64,000 bases of DNA from Pectinatus sottacetonis (GTDB lineage Bacteria; Bacillota; Negativicutes; Selenomonadales; Selenomonadaceae): positions 940,001 through 1,004,000 of the forward strand of contig NZ_WIQK01000001.1 in assembly GCF_015732155.1 (NCBI RefSeq), read 5' to 3'. The notes below the pieces were generated by a model that did not search any database, was not told the origin of the DNA, and saw only the letters and a list, made by a program, of their open reading frames with translations. Position numbers and translations under genes: made by a program. Positions 41,721 to 50,402 of the stretch are shown in pieces; within the stretch, counting starts at the first letter, position 1; every line of letters starts with the position of its first letter.

Positions 41721-42516
41721 ATTTATCCACCATCATTTCCAGTTCCTCAAAACTTAGCGGTGTAGGAACTGTTAAATGTTCATTTTGTAAAATATCAGCA
41801 GCAAGATCGCGATAAATTTGTGCTTGTTCATGCTCCGGCGCATACTGTAAAACCGTCTGACGTTTATTTTCAGCCTTATTAACAATAATATTGCGGGGAA
41901 TAAAGCTAATTAACCGCGTATTTATTTTTTCTGCAAATTCATTCAATAATTTTTGTTCATCCGGCATATTACGGCTGTTACCAATAATCCCTGCCAGTCT
42001 GACTTTACCCCGTGATGCAAAACGCTTAATGCCTTTGGCTATATTGTTAGCTGCATACAAACTCATTAATTCCCCTGAAGAAACAATATATATCTCTGTC
42101 GCATAATTTTCCCTTATGGGAACAGCAAATCCACCACATACGACATCTCCCAGCACATCATATAAAATTAGATCTTCTCCCTTTAAAGCCTGCAGCTCTT
42201 TCAATTTTTCCAGCGCAACTATAATCCCCCGGCCGGCGCAGCCTACACCCGGCTCAGGTCCACCTGCCTCAACACATTTGATACCATTATAACCAATGTT
42301 TACTATATCTTCTGTTTTAATTTCATCCTTATCCCGCAACACATCTAAAACTGTATTTCTGCATATATATCCTAACAACAGCCGCGTGGAATCATTTTTG
42401 GGATCACAGCCGATCTGACATACTTTTAACCCCTTCTGACTAAATGCTGCAGAAAGGTTTGCTGATGTAGTGGATTTTCCAATGCCGCCTTTACCATAAA
42501 TTGCAATTTTTTTCAA
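41704..42516 (-). CDS. NifH/BchL-like ATP-dependent reductase
   Basis: This 270-residue protein is of the NifH/BchL/BchX/CfbC family. P-loop [11 protein letters not shown] is at residues 7-17. The two cysteines that bind the inter-subunit [4Fe-4S] cluster are Cys93 (GVGCAGRG, with the Arg that is ADP-ribosylated in NifH) and Cys127 ([11 protein letters not shown]). It would deliver electrons one at a time to the two component-1-like proteins encoded next. The start is TTG with an AAGGGA SD. It is the first gene of an operon of at least nine genes under a MerR-type promoter. Confidence 0.92.
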   Translation of the reverse strand: MKKIAIYGKGGIGKSTTSANLSAAFSQKGLKVCQIGCDPKNDSTRLLLGYICRNTVLDVLRDKDEIKTEDIVNIGYNGIKCVEAGGPEPGVGCAGRGIIVALEKLKELQALKGEDLILYDVLGDVVCGGFAVPIRENYATEIYIVSSGELMSLYAANNIAKGIKRFASRGKVRLAGIIGNSRNMPDEQKLLNEFAEKINTRLISFIPRNIIVNKAENKRQTVLQYAPEHEQAQIYRDLAADILQNEHLTVPTPLSFEELEMMVDKYDSQC

Positions 42517-42599
42517 AAAAATCCCTTCATATTCATAAAATAATATCCTGCTTCACACTTATATAATTTTATATCAAAAATAACATATATATTTTCATA

Positions 42600-42630
42600 A
42601 TTTTAAACTATATACTTATTATACAGTCAA
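42600..42630 (-). promoter_or_regulatory. MerR-type promoter/operator of the nitrogenase-like operon
   Basis: On the minus strand TTGACT (42625-42630), a 19-bp spacer and TAAAAT (42600-42605). The spacer region holds the dyad ACTGTATA-N5-TATATAGT. The same arrangement occurs at 57845-57875 and 50297-50327. Long 19-bp spacers with an internal dyad are typical of promoters activated by MerR proteins. A 17-bp reading with a poorer TTTAAA -10 also exists. Confidence 0.65.
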
Positions 42631-42643
42631 GTATTATAAACAA

Positions 42644-42688
42644 TAAAAAATTCCCTTTCTATGATAACTCATATCATAAAAAGGGAAT
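42644..42688 (-). terminator. Terminator of the small repeat-protein gene
   Basis: On the minus strand ATTCCCTTTTTATGAT pairs with ATCATAGAAAGGGAAT (one mismatch), followed by TTTTTATT. It isolates the nitrogenase-like operon from transcription coming from upstream. Confidence 0.85.
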
Positions 42689-42705
42689 AACTATACAAAA
42701 TTTCA

Positions 42706-43035
42706 TCATTTATCATGGTGTGTGCATTTTCCACTGCTTTCGCCATTTTTTATTCTATGGAAAATTTCATGAACTTCTTTGGAACTTTTCCCGGCAGCCA
42801 TTGCTTTTTGCGCATGAATAACAGCACTGCGATATTTAGCATGAGCTGCATCTTTGGGAATAGATTCAACATCTTTCGGATCAAAAGCCATTACTTTTTT
42901 AAAAATGGCATGCAATTCTGCTGTCGATTTACCCTGCTTTTTAGCAGCTTCTACGTGCCTCATAGCACTCTCATAACGACTTTTTCCATGAGGATCATCA
43001 GGTATCTGAAACTTTGGATGCGGACTACAATTCAT
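42706..43035 (-). CDS. Small protein with two tandem helical repeats
   Basis: This 109-residue soluble protein consists of two copies of a roughly 32-residue unit. Copy 1 (about residues 19-51) reads SRYESAMRHVEAAKKQGKST..., copy 2 (about 65-97) AKYRSAVIHAQKAMAAGKSS..., each ending in an ELHAIF / EVHEIF helix. A CTHHDK tail and several histidines could bind a metal, which is inference. No named family is recognised. It has its own promoter, a 32-bp palindrome in its leader and its own terminator, so it is regulated independently although it sits between the receptor cluster and the nitrogenase-like operon. The SD is GGAGGTG. Confidence 0.8.
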   Translation of the reverse strand: MNCSPHPKFQIPDDPHGKSRYESAMRHVEAAKKQGKSTAELHAIFKKVMAFDPKDVESIPKDAAHAKYRSAVIHAQKAMAAGKSSKEVHEIFHRIKNGESSGKCTHHDK

Positions 43036-43058
43036 ATTATCACCTCCATATATTTTAT

Positions 43059-43090
43059 TTATTCAACAGATGTATACATCTGTTGAATAA
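43059..43090. repeat. 32-bp perfect palindrome in the leader of the small repeat-protein gene
   Basis: The half-site TTATTCAACAGATGTA is followed immediately by its exact reverse complement. It lies about 20 bp downstream of the predicted -10 and 25 bp before the start codon, with no T run after it, so an operator is more likely than a terminator. The inner TACATCTGTT halves loosely resemble CopY/BlaI-type boxes (TACAnnTGTA). Confidence 0.8.
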
Positions 43091-43106
43091 TATAACCTAT
43101 ATTTTC

Positions 43107-43137
43107 AATATATACCGTGTTGTCGGAATACTGTCAA
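43107..43137 (-). promoter_or_regulatory. Promoter of the small repeat-protein gene, with a second type of dyad
   Basis: On the minus strand TTGACA (43132-43137) is followed either by 19 bp and TATATT (43107-43112) or by 17 bp and TATATA. The spacer holds a dyad TATTCCG-N6-CGGTATA (one mismatch). Its sequence differs from the three MerR-type sites of the tetrapyrrole operons, so a different regulator is likely. Confidence 0.5.
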
Positions 43138-43144
43138 GTTTTTT

Positions 43145-45094
43145 TTAGAAATTATAACTTATTCCTGCCAAAAACGTTCGTCCCGGCATCGGGAATTCAT
43201 AATAATCACCCTTAAGTCCTGCATTTTCTGCATAAGCAGCATTAGTTAAATTATAAACTTTCGCATAAACCTTCATGTTTTTATTAACTTTATATTGTGC
43301 TGCCAGATCAAGAACCAGCCATTTTGAAGCCACATATTCTTCTCTGGAGGCCCCACTTATTCCTCTGGCAAATAATGAACCATTCCAACGATTTTTATGA
43401 TAGTTTATGCCAAACTTATACTGGTTGGGCGGCAACTTCAAATCTTTTTGGAACCCATCCCCGGTTCCCTTGTCTTCTCTGCTTCTCACATATGTATAAC
43501 TGGCATCTGCTGACCATGTATCATCAAACTGATGATTGAAATCTATTTCTATACCATTTCTTTTCTGCCGGCCGATATTGTAGACGGTCCTGCCCGCCGC
43601 ATGATTAGCCGGATCTATATAATCCCACTCAATAGCATTTGTCAGATCATTGTAAAAAGCACTCACACCTATATTAGTTTTATTATCCAGCTTGCTGTCA
43701 TATCCCAGAGTATATACATTGCCGGTTTCTGGTTTCAAATTTGGATTGCCTATAACAGGTCCATAATATCCATTAGGCAGATAATAAAACATATCATTGC
43801 CTTGCGGTGCATCAAATACCTGCCCCCAAGAAAAATATGCATGTCCATTATCAGCTATTTTTCTATTTACAGCCATATGCAGTGTTGTTTTATGTCCAAA
43901 ATAATTATGTTTATTATAGCGTACACCGGATGTCAAGTTCCATAATCTGTTGATATCCCAAATATTTTGAAGATAGACCGCTTTCGTATTGATTTCATGT
44001 TCCTGTCCATAATAAGAACTTTTTATCTTAGATTTATGCCATTCAATACCTGTTACTAATCTATCAGCTTTATTTAAGCGTATATTTTGTTGTACCTCTG
44101 CCCCGTCTCTGGTTTCTCCATAATTGCCGCGTGTAGTATCAGAAGCAAAGTTAGTAAAAGAATAATTGCGGTAAACCTGAGCAAACCCATTATTATCTTT
44201 ATCTTCATTCCATATGTATTTAAAAGCAGCATCATTATCAAGATCTGTTCCCCATGCTCCAGTCTTAAAAACTTTTCCACTTTCCGGGGAGGCATAGGGA
44301 TCACGTCCATCCTTAAAAAAATGAGAAAAATATAACGCGGCACTCTGGTCAGTTCCTATATGCTGTTCCAGTTTAACAGTTGCACTATTAGTATTATTGG
44401 CAGAATTAGGCCACTCTTCATCGTGTCCAGTCTGCGCATTTTTATACTTTATATAATCCTGGTGCGATTTTGCCAGTGTAATAAAATAATCTGTCTTTTT
44501 TACCTTGCCGCCCATTGATGCAGAGTAATTTCTTGTTCCCCATGAACCCGCATCGGCATTCAATGTAATCTCATTTTTACTGCCACTTTTAGTTATAATA
44601 TTAACAACCCCGCCCACAGCATCCGAACCATATAATGAAGAAGCAGCACCCTTTACGATTTCAATTTTTTTAATAAACTCAGGTGATGGTAAATTAGAAA
44701 TATCAAAGCCGGATCTGCCGCCCATTTCTGTTCCCTTGCTGAGATTAAGCGGGCGTCCGTCTACCATGATCAATACCCGTGAATCACCATTTATATAAAT
44801 ATGCTGATCTTCTCCCCCAACCCCGCTGCGTTTTACAATTACGCCTGGTACATTATCCAATGCTTCACTTACATTTTGGTAGTTTCTATCAGCAAAATCT
44901 TTGGCTGTTATAACAAAAACATTAGCCGCTGTATCTATAAGTTTATTTTTGGTCCTGGCAGCAGTTATTACCTCATTGCCCAGATCAAAATCCTGCGTTG
45001 AATTTTCTGCCAATACCGTTGCGGCACTCCCCAACAGCACACTGCCTGTAACTACCACAGACAAGATTGCTGTTTTCCTGTATAACTGCTTCAT
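43145..45094 (-). CDS. TonB-dependent outer-membrane receptor (receptor C)
   Basis: This 649-residue receptor has a signal peptide (to about residue 29, ...ATVLAEN) and a TonB-box-like segment NEVITAART. The plug domain (about 50-160, with SSLYGSDAVGGVVNIITKSG) is followed by a 22-stranded barrel ending in the outer-membrane signature AGISYNF. There is no N-terminal FecA-type signalling domain. It is similar in layout to BtuB/Cir-type importers of cobalamin, heme or siderophores. It has its own promoter and is separated by 267 bp from receptor B, so it may be expressed separately. Confidence 0.92.
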   Translation of the reverse strand: MKQLYRKTAILSVVVTGSVLLGSAATVLAENSTQDFDLGNEVITAARTKNKLIDTAANVFVITAKDFADRNYQNVSEALDNVPGVIVKRSGVGGEDQHIYINGDSRVLIMVDGRPLNLSKGTEMGGRSGFDISNLPSPEFIKKIEIVKGAASSLYGSDAVGGVVNIITKSGSKNEITLNADAGSWGTRNYSASMGGKVKKTDYFITLAKSHQDYIKYKNAQTGHDEEWPNSANNTNSATVKLEQHIGTDQSAALYFSHFFKDGRDPYASPESGKVFKTGAWGTDLDNDAAFKYIWNEDKDNNGFAQVYRNYSFTNFASDTTRGNYGETRDGAEVQQNIRLNKADRLVTGIEWHKSKIKSSYYGQEHEINTKAVYLQNIWDINRLWNLTSGVRYNKHNYFGHKTTLHMAVNRKIADNGHAYFSWGQVFDAPQGNDMFYYLPNGYYGPVIGNPNLKPETGNVYTLGYDSKLDNKTNIGVSAFYNDLTNAIEWDYIDPANHAAGRTVYNIGRQKRNGIEIDFNHQFDDTWSADASYTYVRSREDKGTGDGFQKDLKLPPNQYKFGINYHKNRWNGSLFARGISGASREEYVASKWLVLDLAAQYKVNKNMKVYAKVYNLTNAAYAENAGLKGDYYEFPMPGRTFLAGISYNF

Positions 45095-45133
45095 AATATA
45101 CCCATGACCCTTCTTAAGAAATTTATCACATAT

Positions 45134-45162
45134 ATATTACACCGAATCATAAGGTCTGTACA
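45134..45162 (-). promoter_or_regulatory. Promoter of receptor C
   Basis: On the minus strand TGTACA (45157-45162), 17 bp and TAATAT (45134-45139) lie about 40 bp before the start codon. Upstream, at 45220-45252, a 10-codon frame with a strong GAGAGGTGAGA SD is present; its meaning is unknown. Confidence 0.5.
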
Positions 45163-45361
45163 CCAACATATATCTGGTAAAATTCTATTTTCGTAATTAT
45201 TCCTTAAAAAATGGAGCTGTCACACGCAAATATTTCCATTCATAAATTGCATTCTCACCTCTCGTTTATTCTTGCAAAAGGCACCCGCATAATAATTACG
45301 GTTTACATATTTATGGCAGCAATATTCTCCGTATAACAGTCCCAAATAACAATTTCCCTAA

Positions 45362-47308
45362 TTAAAATTTCCGTTCATAAGTAAAAGCAACATTTGCCGG
45401 CATCGCATAATATTCATAATTATTTATAACATCATCTCTATTAAACAAGTTCCGTCCCACTAATTTAAAGCTGTCTACATCAGTTGGCGCATAACTCAAT
45501 GTAACTGTCAAATCACAGCTGTTTTTCAAATTATGGTCACTTATTTTGGAAGATGTACGTTCATAATTATAATATGCCGGTTCTCGATCCAAATAAGCAA
45601 AAATACGCGCATCAGCCATGAATTTATTTTTATTGTATCTTGCCCCTGTGTTAATAACATATTTAGCTGAATCCTGCGTCCATTGTGAAGTACTTGAAGA
45701 ATATGCTTTAGGGTTCTGCCAGGTGATCCCGATATCAGCTGATAATTCATTGTTTATTTTCTGGTCATAATTTACTTCCAGCCCAGTATTTTTCCATTTA
45801 TCACGATTCTTCATTATACTAGCCCCAGTATCTGTTTTATCCCAGTAAAATTTATTATTGACCGTCATATAAAATACATCTGCCGTAATTGTCTTTTTCC
45901 CATCAGCAAACTTATGCCCCAGTTCATACGACCAGCCTGACTGTGGTTTTAAGTCAGAATTAACTACATAGTTACTGCTGTAGAAAAATCCTGAGCTAAT
46001 ATCCGGCATTTCAAATGATTTACCGATATTAAAATAATAAGAAGATTTATCATTTACTTTATATAATCCCTGGAGCTGTGGCAAAACCTGAAAATCGCTG
46101 TCCTGGAACTTTGAACTCGTCATGTAATATTCGCGCAGGCCCGTTATAATATTAAATTTATTCGTTATCTGGTGATTATATGACTGATACAGTGAATAAC
46201 TATTTCTGTCATTTGTTTCATTATCCACAGATGGCTGATAATTGCATTTTATATGTTCGCGCGTGAGTGTTGTCCCTAAAATAAATGAATCTTTATCATT
46301 GCGCAGATCAAACTTTTTTTGTACATCAAGATTGGCATTATACCCCCAGAATTCATTATCTGTATAATGTTTAGGATATGATTTATCATATATAGTATTA
46401 CAATTAAAAGTATTATATCCTGCAACAGCTCTTAGCCCATTTGTAGTATTATATATTAATGCATAATTATTAAAAGAAGTATCTATGTTACCTTTATACA
46501 ACATATTAGGCACATAATTAATAAATTTCCCTGTTTCAAAATCTGACTTATTATCCGTCCTGCCATAACTGAACATTAGCTCTTTAGTCAAATTTATATC
46601 CAAATACATTTGTTCAGCACTTTTATCTTTAATATTTAAGGCCGGCCCTGCTCCTGCTATCCCAGCATGTTCCACATTTAAAAAATCCCTGCTGTACGAC
46701 TTTTTTATCCCAGCATTAAAATTATCCGTCTGTATATTCAAACTTGAACCCTTAATCCTGCTACCGACAGTCCCGGAAATAGTGCCTGTAACTTTACCTG
46801 TCTTAGCAGGTTTTTTCGTGATAATATTTATCACCCCGCCAATTGCTTGTGGTCCATATAAAACTGAATTTGCCCCTTTTACAATTTCAATTTTTTCCAC
46901 CTGGTCTATGGGAATATTATTCAATGTAGCATGATTCATATAATTTCCCGGATTTCCATTTATAAGAACCAATGTCCCGTCATCAATACCGCGCAATTTT
47001 ATTCTTGACATCATCGAGCCATAATCCATACCATCTTCCTGATAAGTATGTGCATCAGCCTGTGTCAAATTTCTAACAGCTTCAAATACACTACTGTATC
47101 CGCCATTTTTTATTTCTTCAGCCGTAATTACCTGTACATTGGCAGGTGCATCAATTATTGCTTTTTTAGTTCTCGTTGCTGTTACTACTGTCTGATCTAA
47201 ATTAAACGCTTGGTCAGATTGTGCATAAGCTGTTGAAACAGCTCCCATGAGCAGATCCCCTGTTACCATTATTGATATCAACATTGAACGACTCAAATAT
47301 TTATTCAT
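45362..47308 (-). CDS. TonB-dependent outer-membrane receptor (receptor B)
   Basis: This roughly 648-residue receptor has a signal peptide ending ...STAYAQ and the TonB-box-like DQTVVTATRT. The plug contains GIDDGTLVLINGNPGNY and NSVLYGPQAIGGVINIITKKP, and a barrel follows with C-terminal FTYERKF. It follows the binding-lipoprotein gene by 36 bp and belongs to the receptor A - lipoprotein - receptor B operon. The start is the ATG giving MNKYLSRS; one 9 bp upstream is also possible. The substrate class (corrinoid, heme or siderophore) is inferred only from neighbours. Confidence 0.92.
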   Translation of the reverse strand: MNKYLSRSMLISIMVTGDLLMGAVSTAYAQSDQAFNLDQTVVTATRTKKAIIDAPANVQVITAEEIKNGGYSSVFEAVRNLTQADAHTYQEDGMDYGSMMSRIKLRGIDDGTLVLINGNPGNYMNHATLNNIPIDQVEKIEIVKGANSVLYGPQAIGGVINIITKKPAKTGKVTGTISGTVGSRIKGSSLNIQTDNFNAGIKKSYSRDFLNVEHAGIAGAGPALNIKDKSAEQMYLDINLTKELMFSYGRTDNKSDFETGKFINYVPNMLYKGNIDTSFNNYALIYNTTNGLRAVAGYNTFNCNTIYDKSYPKHYTDNEFWGYNANLDVQKKFDLRNDKDSFILGTTLTREHIKCNYQPSVDNETNDRNSYSLYQSYNHQITNKFNIITGLREYYMTSSKFQDSDFQVLPQLQGLYKVNDKSSYYFNIGKSFEMPDISSGFFYSSNYVVNSDLKPQSGWSYELGHKFADGKKTITADVFYMTVNNKFYWDKTDTGASIMKNRDKWKNTGLEVNYDQKINNELSADIGITWQNPKAYSSSTSQWTQDSAKYVINTGARYNKNKFMADARIFAYLDREPAYYNYERTSSKISDHNLKNSCDLTVTLSYAPTDVDSFKLVGRNLFNRDDVINNYEYYAMPANVAFTYERKF

Positions 47309-47344
47309 TAACTCCATTCCCCCAAAATTATTATTGCATATTTT

Positions 47345-48301
47345 TTAATAAAACTTTTCTGGATAAGCTTTTTGTGCCAAATCAAGTACTGCATCAGCTG
47401 CATACTGTGAAATACACAGCATCTCTGCTCCCGGCACGATAATTATCTTTTTATACTGCCATGCTGGGATATTTTCATATGCCCGATCGGACAGAAGCTG
47501 CTCTTTTAATCCATAGACATCATGTTTTCCGTCATAATTCCAATCAGCCATAATGAATATATCCGGTTTGAGCTTAACTACCTCTTCACGCGGCAGAATT
47601 CCTTCATGCCTGTTTTTTATATCATCCGTAACATCATATAACCCAGCATTGCGGAAAATATCACTAAATGATGTTTTTTTACTAAAATAAACTCCGTTAT
47701 ACCGCATAAATACCACTCTTTTTCGTTTACGCACTGGTATATAACCTAATTTCTTCTGCACCACTTGTAACTTTTTATTCATATAAGTAATAAGTTTAGC
47801 TGCATTCTGTGGTTCCCCTACCACTACAGCTAAATCGTTTATGCATTTTTTTATTCCGTCAATAGTATGTGGTGTTTTATAAACATAAACTTTCAATCCT
47901 ATATCCTGTAAATTTCTGATCATTTCCGGTTTAATAAAATCAGGTACAATTACTAAATCAGGCTGCAAAGATAAAATATACTCCGCACTGCTGTTTTTAG
48001 GTATCCGTTTAGAAACCTTTTTTGCTTTTGCCCTGACATTGGATATACCCTTGTCATCTGCCAGCGCTGTTACCGCTAATATTCTATCTGGCGGTAACAG
48101 ACCAAGTAATATTTCATCTGTACTTATAGAAAGTGAAACTATTCTATGCGGTTTTTCCGAAAAATTTAAAACACTGCCCTGAGTATCTGTCACTGTATAT
48201 AAAATATTATGTGACTGCTTTTTATTATCAGCCGCACAGCCTAAAATATTTATACTGACAAAAACCAGACTGAATATTAATAGCAAAAATCTTCTATTCA
48301 T
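47345..48301 (-). CDS. Periplasmic binding lipoprotein, BtuF/FepB type
   Basis: This 318-residue substrate-binding protein of the cluster A-II (Peripla_BP_2) type has a lipoprotein signal with lipobox ILGC (Cys22), which anchors it to the membrane. Typical motifs are KPHRIVSLSISTDEILLGLLPPDRILAVT, LQPDLVIVP and LKPDIFIMADWNYDG. It binds a metal chelate such as corrinoid, heme or siderophore and would deliver it to the FecCD permease. It lies between two TonB receptor genes and resembles the second lipoprotein at 54.8 kb, so the two are probably paralogues with related ligands. Confidence 0.9.
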   Translation of the reverse strand: MNRRFLLLIFSLVFVSINILGCAADNKKQSHNILYTVTDTQGSVLNFSEKPHRIVSLSISTDEILLGLLPPDRILAVTALADDKGISNVRAKAKKVSKRIPKNSSAEYILSLQPDLVIVPDFIKPEMIRNLQDIGLKVYVYKTPHTIDGIKKCINDLAVVVGEPQNAAKLITYMNKKLQVVQKKLGYIPVRKRKRVVFMRYNGVYFSKKTSFSDIFRNAGLYDVTDDIKNRHEGILPREEVVKLKPDIFIMADWNYDGKHDVYGLKEQLLSDRAYENIPAWQYKKIIIVPGAEMLCISQYAADAVLDLAQKAYPEKFY

Positions 48302-48355
48302 GACATAAAATCCTCTTAGAGCAATAAAAAAGTATCCGCAAAAAATTTATATTCC

Positions 48356-50233
48356 TTAGAAATCATATTGAACACCAATCATAAAGCTGCGCCCAGGTGC
48401 GTTCCACCATTCATTTTTTTGTCCCCACCAATTACTTCTGGCATTTGAACATTCCGCATAAAACTGATTGAAAACATTATTTACCTTGAAAAAGACTTTC
48501 GCATTGCTTGTCAATTTATAATTCATGGCCAGATCCCATACCCAATATGTTGTCTGTGGAAAAAAGTTTCCCAAAACATCGGCAGTCTGCGGTCCCATTT
48601 GATTAATTATTCCGCGGCCATTTACAGATGCATCAAATTCCTTATTAGTGTAGTTTGTTGCTATATTCCATTCACTTTCTGGAATATAGCCATCTATATT
48701 GGCTGTCCGCTGTTGTGTTGGATCAATATGTACATGTGTAAATCCTATTGAAGAGGAAATAAAATCATTAAATTTTTTCTGCATTTGAACATCCCAGCCT
48801 TGGGAATGTTCATTTCCAACATTGCCATAATGGCCTGTACTATACAAATAACCAATCGTATTTTCTGACTGTCTTTTGAAAAAGTGAGCCGATCCTGATA
48901 GGCTATTTGTAAAACGATGATTTATTCCTATTTCCTTATTGATACCTGTTTCTGGTTTAATATCAGGATTGCCATAATATGTATTATAAAGCTGACTAGG
49001 CGTCGGTGTTAAAAAATAATCACTATAAGAAATATACACATTGGTTTTAGAATCTACCAAATAACCTAAATTAAAACTTGGTGTTGAATGTTTTCCAAAA
49101 CCAGAATTATCATCATAGCGAACACCGCTTGTCAATTTTAAAGCTGGTGTAAGCTGCCATTGATCCTGCAAATAATAAGATCTATTGGTCAATGTATTCT
49201 TGCTTATGCCATTATCATGAAGAATTTTATCATGTGTATACTCAAATCCACTTGTAAGTAAATGATTTCTTCCTAATTTCTGGTCAAACTGGTCGGCTAT
49301 ACGCCACGTCTGTACATCCGTAAGATAAGAATCAATTTCCGAATAATATGTATCATCGGAAATACTAAATTGATTTTTACTCTTATTATTTGGCTTTAAG
49401 TTGTATATTATATCCCAACCATGTTTATCAATACTTCCATCCTTTAACTTTTCCCAGGGAGCCGCAAACTTTTCTTTATCCTTATATAATCTGTAATGGA
49501 ACGCAATGGCAGACTTTTTACTTACTTGATTATTAAGGGAAAAATTAAACGTATCTGCATCTAATTTAGAACGCTGATTTTCCCCATGAGCATCTTCAAA
49601 ATCGCCATTCTTATCTTTTTGATAAATTACATCCCAAGTCCAGCTATTTTTCACTCCTTGATTAGCTACAGCATAAGTCTTTTTACCAAAACTTCCTGTG
49701 GATGTTTTCAATCGTGTTTTATTCTGGGTAATTTTTTTCGTTATTATATTAATTACTCCACCCTTAGCATCAGATCCATATAAAGTAGAAGCAGATCCAT
49801 GTAACACTTCAATATGATCTACATCATCAAGATTTCTCATAGAGAAAATTAATGAAGCAGGATTACCTCCGGCAAAATTCTGTTTTACTCCATTTATAAG
49901 TACAACAATATTCTTAGAACCATTTATATATACGCTATTACTGTCATTATACCCAGCTGGTGCATATTGACTGATATTCACTCCAGGAACAGATCTTAAT
50001 GCCTCGCTGAGGTCTGTATAATGATTGCGTTGTATATCTTCTGCCGTAATAATGCAAATGTTACTATTAGCTTTAAATTTATCCACTGCTGTTCTTGTAG
50101 CTGTTACTACCGTCTGATCCAGATTAAAAGATTGTTCATCCTGCTGTGCATGAACAACAGCCATCCTTCCTACTAATAGACTCCCTGTTAAAAGAACTGA
50201 TAACAGTATAGAACTGTTCAATTCGTTTTTCAT
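48356..50233 (-). CDS. TonB-dependent outer-membrane receptor (receptor A)
   Basis: This 625-residue receptor has a signal peptide ending ...AVVHAQ and the TonB-box-like DQTVVTATRT. The plug contains RSVPGVNISQYAPAGYNDSNSVYINGSKN and STLYGSDAKGGVINIITKK; the barrel ends MIGVQYDF. It is the first gene of the receptor A - lipoprotein - receptor B operon. A MerR-type promoter/operator lies 64-94 bp upstream, and the MerR-family gene diverges from the same region. It probably imports the ligand that activates this regulon. Confidence 0.92.
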   Translation of the reverse strand: MKNELNSSILLSVLLTGSLLVGRMAVVHAQQDEQSFNLDQTVVTATRTAVDKFKANSNICIITAEDIQRNHYTDLSEALRSVPGVNISQYAPAGYNDSNSVYINGSKNIVVLINGVKQNFAGGNPASLIFSMRNLDDVDHIEVLHGSASTLYGSDAKGGVINIITKKITQNKTRLKTSTGSFGKKTYAVANQGVKNSWTWDVIYQKDKNGDFEDAHGENQRSKLDADTFNFSLNNQVSKKSAIAFHYRLYKDKEKFAAPWEKLKDGSIDKHGWDIIYNLKPNNKSKNQFSISDDTYYSEIDSYLTDVQTWRIADQFDQKLGRNHLLTSGFEYTHDKILHDNGISKNTLTNRSYYLQDQWQLTPALKLTSGVRYDDNSGFGKHSTPSFNLGYLVDSKTNVYISYSDYFLTPTPSQLYNTYYGNPDIKPETGINKEIGINHRFTNSLSGSAHFFKRQSENTIGYLYSTGHYGNVGNEHSQGWDVQMQKKFNDFISSSIGFTHVHIDPTQQRTANIDGYIPESEWNIATNYTNKEFDASVNGRGIINQMGPQTADVLGNFFPQTTYWVWDLAMNYKLTSNAKVFFKVNNVFNQFYAECSNARSNWWGQKNEWWNAPGRSFMIGVQYDF

Positions 50234-50296
50234 TTTTCCATCATCCTTTAATATAAATAAATTTTATTATTATATAAAAACATAAATATCTTGTTG

Positions 50297-50327
50297 AGTG
50301 TAAACCATATAGTACATATATAGTCAA
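50297..50327 (-). promoter_or_regulatory. MerR-type promoter/operator of the receptor A operon
   Basis: On the minus strand TTGACT (50322-50327), 19 bp and TACACT (50297-50302), with the dyad ACTATATA-N5-TATATGGT. It lies between receptor A and the divergent merR gene and matches the sites before the nifH-like and cbiR genes. Confidence 0.7.
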
Positions 50328-50347
50328 GAGAAATTCTTACTTTTTGA

Positions 50348-50376
50348 TTGCCATTTATTAAATGATATGGTATGTT
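50348..50376 (+). promoter_or_regulatory. Probable promoter of the MerR-family gene
   Basis: TTGCCA (50348-50353), 17 bp and TATGTT (50371-50376), about 25 bp before the start codon, which has an AGGTG SD. Confidence 0.45.
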
Positions 50377-50402
50377 ATATTTATTAATTAGTAGGTGTAA
50401 TA

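Noticed and set aside
39119-42516. True nitrogen-fixing nitrogenase
   Set aside because: No nifE, nifN or nifB, and the subunits are shorter and less conserved than NifD/NifK; the chelatase neighbourhood fits a tetrapyrrole reductase-like role better.
43059-43090. Palindrome as the terminator of receptor C
   Set aside because: No T run follows it on the minus strand, and a promoter for the next gene lies between it and the receptor gene.
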